A stretch of DNA of 64,000 nt from NCBI RefSeq assembly GCF_005155025.1, contig NZ_CP039731.1, forward strand, positions 3,038,001 to 3,102,000. Reading direction: 5' to 3'. This DNA comes from Aquitalea aquatilis (lineage in GTDB: Bacteria; Pseudomonadota; Gammaproteobacteria; Burkholderiales; Chromobacteriaceae). How positions within the stretch are numbered: position 1 is the first letter of the stretch; every line of letters begins with the position of its first letter. A model generated the notes under the pieces. That model made no database searches, was not told the DNA's origin, and saw nothing but the letters and a program-made list of their open reading frames with translations. This document shows positions 59,786 to 64,000 of this stretch, in pieces. Position numbers and translations under genes: made by a program.

Positions 59786-61357
59786 ATGAATCTGACAGGC
59801 AAGATGCTGATTGGCGGGCAGGCCGTTGCCGGCCAGCGCGAAGGCAGCCGGGCAATTGACCCAGCCACTGGGCTGGCGCTGGCGCCCGCTTATGCCGGTG
59901 CAGACCTGAGCCAGGTCGAACAGGCTTGTACGCTGGCCTGGGCTGCCTTTGCTGCCTATCGGGAAACCACGCCGGAGCTACGTGCCCGTTTTCTGGAAAG
60001 CATTGCCGAGGAAATCGAAGCCTTGGGCGATGAGCTGATCGAACGTGCCATGCTCGAAACCGGCCTGCCACGCGCCCGCCTGCAGGGGGAACGCGGCCGC
60101 ACGTGTGGTCAGCTGCGGATTTTTGCCCGCACCGTGCGTGCCGGCGAATGGCTGGATGTACGGATCGATAGCGCCCAGCCGCAACGTCAGCCGCTAGCGC
60201 GTGCCGACCTGCGCCAGCGCCACATTCCGCTGGGCCCGGTGGCGGTGTTCGGGGCCAGCAATTTCCCGCTGGCCTTCTCGGTGGCGGGGGGAGATACCGC
60301 TTCGGCACTGGCGGCTGGTTGTCCGGTCATCGTCAAGGCGCACAGCGCCCATCCCGGTAGCAGCGAGCTGGCCGGTCAAGCCATTGGCCGGGCGCTGGCC
60401 AAGTGCGGTCTGCCTGCCGGGGTGTTCGCGCTGCTGTTTGGCAGTGGTCGCGAGGTGGGCAATGCCCTGGTGACCGATCCGCGTATCAAGGCGGTGGGCT
60501 TTACCGGTTCGCGCAGTGGAGGTCTGGCGCTGTGCCAGGCGGCGCAGAATCGCCCGGAGCCGATTCCGGTCTATGCCGAAATGAGCTCCACCAACCCGGT
60601 ATTCCTGCTGCCCGCTGCCTTGCAGGCGCGCAGCGATGTGCTGGCGCAGGGCTTTGTCGGCTCGCTGACGCAGGGGGCAGGGCAGTTCTGTACCAACCCC
60701 GGCCTACTGATTGCCGTACAGGGGCCGGCGCTGGAGCGTTTTGTCGCCACGGCGGCCGATCTGCTGCAACAAAGCGCGGCGCAAACCATGCTCACGCCTG
60801 GCATCTGGGCCGCCTATCAGGCCGGAGCGGACAGCTTGTCCGCCCATGCCGCGACAGCCGCCTGCGGCCAGCCCGCCAGCGGGCCAAACCAGTGCCAGGC
60901 ACGCCTGCTACGGGTGAGGGCTGCCGAGTATCTGGCCAATCCGGCCTTGCAGGTCGAGGTGTTCGGTGCCGCTGCGCTGCTGGTGGCTTGCCGCGATGAA
61001 CAGGAAATGCATCAGTTGGCCAATGCGCTGGAAGGCCAGCTTACCGCCACACTGCAACTGGACGATGGCGATGTCGCGCTGGCGCGCACCCTGCTGCCCG
61101 TGCTGGAAGGCAGGGCGGGCCGCATTCTGGTGAATGGCTGGCCCACCGGGGTGGAAGTGTGCGATGCCATGGTGCATGGCGGGCCGTTTCCGGCCACCTC
61201 CGACACGCGCAGCACTTCGGTGGGTACGGCGGCCATCTACCGTTTCCTGCGGCCGGTGTGCTATCAGGACGTGCCGGATGTACTGCTGCCCGCTGCCCTG
61301 CAGCATGGCAATCCGCTGGCGCTGCGCCGGCTGGTCGATGGCATGCGGGAGGCCTGA
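59786..61357 (+). CDS. 2-oxoglutarate semialdehyde dehydrogenase (NADP-type aldehyde dehydrogenase)
   Basis: 523 residues from ATG 59786; 48 further in-frame bases upstream are not conserved. Aldehyde dehydrogenase fold: [20 protein letters not shown] (Asn ~159), [22 protein letters not shown] (Glu ~265), [10 protein letters not shown] (catalytic Cys ~302). This belongs to the KGSADH subfamily that oxidises alpha-ketoglutaric semialdehyde to 2-oxoglutarate and follows the deaminase directly in the pathway. The long N-terminal variable region with NADP preference fits the type. 82 bases after the deaminase and 3 bases before the next gene. Confidence 0.92.
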   Translation: MNLTGKMLIGGQAVAGQREGSRAIDPATGLALAPAYAGADLSQVEQACTLAWAAFAAYRETTPELRARFLESIAEEIEALGDELIERAMLETGLPRARLQGERGRTCGQLRIFARTVRAGEWLDVRIDSAQPQRQPLARADLRQRHIPLGPVAVFGASNFPLAFSVAGGDTASALAAGCPVIVKAHSAHPGSSELAGQAIGRALAKCGLPAGVFALLFGSGREVGNALVTDPRIKAVGFTGSRSGGLALCQAAQNRPEPIPVYAEMSSTNPVFLLPAALQARSDVLAQGFVGSLTQGAGQFCTNPGLLIAVQGPALERFVATAADLLQQSAAQTMLTPGIWAAYQAGADSLSAHAATAACGQPASGPNQCQARLLRVRAAEYLANPALQVEVFGAAALLVACRDEQEMHQLANALEGQLTATLQLDDGDVALARTLLPVLEGRAGRILVNGWPTGVEVCDAMVHGGPFPATSDTRSTSVGTAAIYRFLRPVCYQDVPDVLLPAALQHGNPLALRRLVDGMREA

Positions 61358-61360
61358 GTC

Positions 61361-62623
61361 ATGGCGCAAACCCTTGCTCCGGGAAGCGATGTCATCGTGG
61401 TGGGTGCTGGTGTGGTCGGCATCGCCATTGCCCTGCAATTACAACTGGCCGGCTTTGGCGTGACGCTGCTGGACCGTGGCGAACCGGCCATGGAAACCAG
61501 TTATGGCAATGCCGGTGCCTTTGCCATCAGCGATGTGATTCCGTTGGCCGAACCGGGCGTCTTGCGCAAGGTGCCGGGCTGGATGCTGGACCCGCTGGGG
61601 CCACTGGCCTTGCGCTGGCGCTATCTGCCCAGCCTGATGCCGTGGTTGCTGCGCTTTCTGGCGGCCAGCCGGCCCGGCCGGGTCGCCGCGCTTACCCGCG
61701 ATCTGTCCGCCTTGCTGGGCCGGGTGAATGCGGACTATGCCGTGCTGATCGGAAAGGCCGGGCTGGAGCACATGTGGCAGCGCCACGGCAATCTGACGCT
61801 TTACCGCAATCAGCAGGAATTCGACGCGGCCCTGCCAGCCTGGGAGGAAAAGCGTCGCCACGGTGTGCAGTGGCAGGCGCTGTCGGGCAGTGCGCTGGCC
61901 AAGCGCGAGCCCTTGCTGGCCGAGGAATGGCAATGCGCAGTGCGGGTGCCGGGCTGGTCGCATGTGGACGATCCCTACTTGTTCAGCCGTGGCCTGTTCG
62001 ATGCCTTCGTCCACGCCGGTGGGCGCTTTGTGCAGGACGAGGTGCTGCGCACCCTGGGTGACACGCACGGTGTGCACGGTGTGGAGACTGCCGGTAATGG
62101 CCAGTTGTCTGCGGCGGTTGTGGTGATTGCCTGCGGCGTGTGGAGCGACCGTTTTACCCGTCAGCACCAATACCGCGTGCCGCTGGAAAGCGAGCGCGGC
62201 TATCACGTCAATCTGCCGCATGCCGGGGTGAAACTGCATCACTTCATCCAGTGTGCCAGCGAGAGCTTTGTCATCCTGCCCATGGCTGATGGCGGCCTGC
62301 GGCTGGCGGGCACGGTGGAGCTGGCGCACCGCGATGCCCCGGCGGACTGGCGGCGCGCGCACATCCTATTGGACAAGGCCCGGCGCATTGTCGGCGACTT
62401 TTCTACCGAAGGCATGACGGTGTGGATGGGCAATCGCCCCTCGCTGCCGGATACCCTGCCCATCATCGGCCCGGCACCCGCTCAGGCCGGGCTGTGGTTT
62501 GCCACTGGTCATGGCCATCTGGGCCTCACTCTGGCGGCCACTACCGCCGTGCTGTTATGCGACATGTTGCAAGGGCACAGCCCGGCACTGGATATGCAGC
62601 CCTACCGGATGTCTCGTTTTTGA
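61361..62623 (+). CDS. FAD-dependent D-amino acid dehydrogenase (probable D-hydroxyproline dehydrogenase)
   Basis: 420 residues, DadA-like DAO family. The N-terminal dinucleotide-binding motif is VIVVGAGVVGIAIALQLQLA (11-30), followed by GNAGAFAISDVIPLAEPG and a C-terminal PIIGPAPAQAGLWFATGHGH. It should oxidise cis-4-hydroxy-D-proline to 1-pyrroline-4-hydroxy-2-carboxylate and pass electrons to the quinone pool (inference from context; DadA itself acts on D-Ala). It is a single-subunit enzyme, unlike multi-subunit versions in pseudomonads. The gene begins 3 bases after the aldehyde dehydrogenase stop. Confidence 0.9.
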   Translation: MAQTLAPGSDVIVVGAGVVGIAIALQLQLAGFGVTLLDRGEPAMETSYGNAGAFAISDVIPLAEPGVLRKVPGWMLDPLGPLALRWRYLPSLMPWLLRFLAASRPGRVAALTRDLSALLGRVNADYAVLIGKAGLEHMWQRHGNLTLYRNQQEFDAALPAWEEKRRHGVQWQALSGSALAKREPLLAEEWQCAVRVPGWSHVDDPYLFSRGLFDAFVHAGGRFVQDEVLRTLGDTHGVHGVETAGNGQLSAAVVVIACGVWSDRFTRQHQYRVPLESERGYHVNLPHAGVKLHHFIQCASESFVILPMADGGLRLAGTVELAHRDAPADWRRAHILLDKARRIVGDFSTEGMTVWMGNRPSLPDTLPIIGPAPAQAGLWFATGHGHLGLTLAATTAVLLCDMLQGHSPALDMQPYRMSRF

Positions 62624-62819
62624 TCCTGTCACGCACCGGCGCAGACCGGTCATGACGGGGGAGCAGTAGAGGGGAGGGCCGGCTGGCTTTCCTTGACAAG
62701 AGCAACCGGCAAAACCGCCGCCTCCTGTCTTGCATCGCCAGTGCTGTTGGCTGGGGTGATGCAACGGGTGTGTCGGCTTGTGCTGGTCAATCAAAAAGCA
62801 GCATCAAAGGAGAAGTGAC

Positions 62820-63968
62820 ATGGTTCGGAACAAACTGTTTGCAGAAATGAACTGGGTGGTGGCGCTGGGCGGCATGATGGTGCCCTTTGTCATGGCTGCC
62901 GCCCATGCTGACACGGTGGTGAAAATCGGCTTTTCTTCGCCGCTGTCCGGTCCGCAGGCCCATTACGGCAAGGACAATGAAAATGCCACCAAAATGGCGA
63001 TTGACGACATCAACGCCAAAGCTCTGCTGGTGGGCGGGCAGAAAATCAAGTTCGAGCTGGTGTCCGAAGACGACCAGGCCGACCCGCGTGTCGGCACCCA
63101 GGCCGCGCAGCGGCTGGTTGATGCCGGGGTCAAAGCCGTGATCGGCCACTTCAACTCCGGGGTGTCGATTCCGGCTTCGCGCATTTATTCGGAGGCGGGC
63201 ATTCCGCAGCTGTCGGTGTCCACCAACCCGGCCTATACCCAGCAAGGCTACAAGACCACCTTCCGCCTGGTGGGCAGCGACAGCCAGATTGGCGGCTCGC
63301 TGGGCCAGTTCGCCGTCAAAACGCTGAAGGCCAAGAGCATTGTGGCGATTGACGACCGCACGGCCTACGGCCAGGGCATTGCCGATGAGTTCGTCAAGGC
63401 GGTGACCGCCAATGGCGGCAAAGTGCTGCGCCGCGAATTCACCTCGGACAAGGCTACCGATTTTACCTCCATCCTCACTGCGGTGAAGGCGGTCAATCCG
63501 GAAGTCATCTTCTATGGCGGGGCCGATGCCCAGGCCGCGCCGATGGCCAAGCAGCTCAAGCGCCTGGGGCTGAAAGCCAAGCTGATGGGGGGTGACATGA
63601 TGAACACGCCCACCTTTATCCAGCTGGCAGGTGCGGACGCTGTCGGGCATTACTCGGCCGTGGCGGGTGGCATTCTGTCCGCCCGTCCGGCTGGCAAGGA
63701 GTTTGAACGCCGCTACAAGGAGCGTTTCCATCAGGACGTGGTCTTGCTGGGGCCGCAGTTTTACGACGGTGTGATGCTGGTGGCCGAGGCCATGAAGCAG
63801 GCTGGCTCGGTGGAACCGGCCAAATACCTGCCCAAGCTGGCAGCCATTCGCTACAGCGGCGTGACGGCAGATTTTGCCTTTGCCCCCAATGGCAATCTGC
63901 TCAAGGCACCGGTCACCCTGTCGGTGGTCAAGAACAATGCCTGGGCAGTGCAGGCCGTGGTGCGCTAG
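62820..63968 (+). CDS. HAAT-family periplasmic binding protein of a hydroxyproline-linked ABC transporter
   Basis: 382 residues from ATG 62820, with AAAGGAGAAG upstream. A signal peptide ending near AAAHA-DT is clear (VVALGGMMVPFVMAAAHA). The mature protein is a LivJ/LivK-type branched-chain family binding protein: KIGFSSPLSGPQAHYGKDNE, VIGHFNSGVSIPASRIYSEA, GIPQLSVSTNPAYTQQGYKT, FYGGADAQAAPMAKQLKRLG. Placed at the end of the hydroxyproline genes, it probably binds hydroxyproline or proline (inference). The permease and ATPase genes are not in view and may begin just after 63968; the last 32 bases hold nothing. Confidence 0.9.
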   Translation: MVRNKLFAEMNWVVALGGMMVPFVMAAAHADTVVKIGFSSPLSGPQAHYGKDNENATKMAIDDINAKALLVGGQKIKFELVSEDDQADPRVGTQAAQRLVDAGVKAVIGHFNSGVSIPASRIYSEAGIPQLSVSTNPAYTQQGYKTTFRLVGSDSQIGGSLGQFAVKTLKAKSIVAIDDRTAYGQGIADEFVKAVTANGGKVLRREFTSDKATDFTSILTAVKAVNPEVIFYGGADAQAAPMAKQLKRLGLKAKLMGGDMMNTPTFIQLAGADAVGHYSAVAGGILSARPAGKEFERRYKERFHQDVVLLGPQFYDGVMLVAEAMKQAGSVEPAKYLPKLAAIRYSGVTADFAFAPNGNLLKAPVTLSVVKNNAWAVQAVVR

Positions 63969-64000
63969 GCGTCGCAGCTTCTTCTGTTTTCCCCGCAGTT

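Overview
This window is about 64 kb of high-GC chromosome. The 16S sequence and the gene content point to a betaproteobacterium of the Neisseriales, family Chromobacteriaceae (Aquitalea or Chromobacterium relatives are the closest fit I recognise; the genus is an inference). Most of it is core chromosome. I see no transposase, prophage gene, CRISPR array or plasmid replication gene. Many operon ends carry clear hairpin terminators.

Layout. 1-7.8 kb: the 3' end of a hybrid histidine kinase, a small KorA/TrfB-like DNA-binding protein, a LysR regulator divergent from a fold-type III PLP decarboxylase followed by a basic amino acid binding protein, an uncharacterised 228-aa protein, an FMN reductase and psd. 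7.8-14 kb: the methylcitrate cycle operon prpB-prpC-acnD-prpF (the AcnD/PrpF version, without prpD). 14-26.8 kb: a long co-directional housekeeping block, rpoE-rseA-rseB-mucD-glutaredoxin-lepA-lepB-DUF4845-rnc-era-ABM-recO-pdxJ-YdjM-like-acpS-nagZ, with a good sigma-E type promoter before rpoE. 26.8-38.5 kb, minus strand: two tandem degenerate HD-GYP proteins, hrpA, a membrane chemoreceptor, then pta and ackA. 39.2-44.7 kb: an orphan Rieske oxygenase, a small exported protein, an EamA transporter, a STAS/SpoIIAA-like protein and tex. 44.97-50.4 kb: a complete rRNA operon (16S, tRNA-Ile-GAT, tRNA-Ala-TGC, 23S, 5S) with promoter, two boxA sites and terminator. 50.5-56.4 kb: a probable Tat-exported LD-carboxypeptidase lipoprotein, a pseudokinase-HDOD-GAF protein, and cysD-cysN. 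56.7-64 kb: a trans-4-hydroxyproline catabolic cluster with a PAS-AraC regulator, an epimerase, a dehydratase/deaminase, a semialdehyde dehydrogenase, an FAD dehydrogenase and the binding protein of a HAAT-type transporter whose other subunits probably lie past the window end.

How it fits together. Propionyl-CoA is oxidised to pyruvate by the prp operon. Acetate overflow is handled by Pta-AckA. Hydroxyproline is converted to 2-oxoglutarate. Envelope stress is read by RseA/RseB and relieved by MucD under sigma-E. Sulfate is activated by CysDN. The less ordinary parts are the degenerate HD-GYP pair with a perfect 45-bp in-frame tandem duplication, the pseudokinase-HDOD-GAF protein, the chromosomal KorA-like protein, the possible D-ornithine/D-lysine decarboxylase locus and the orphan Rieske oxygenase. 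I did not find a clear new multi-gene defence or mobile system.
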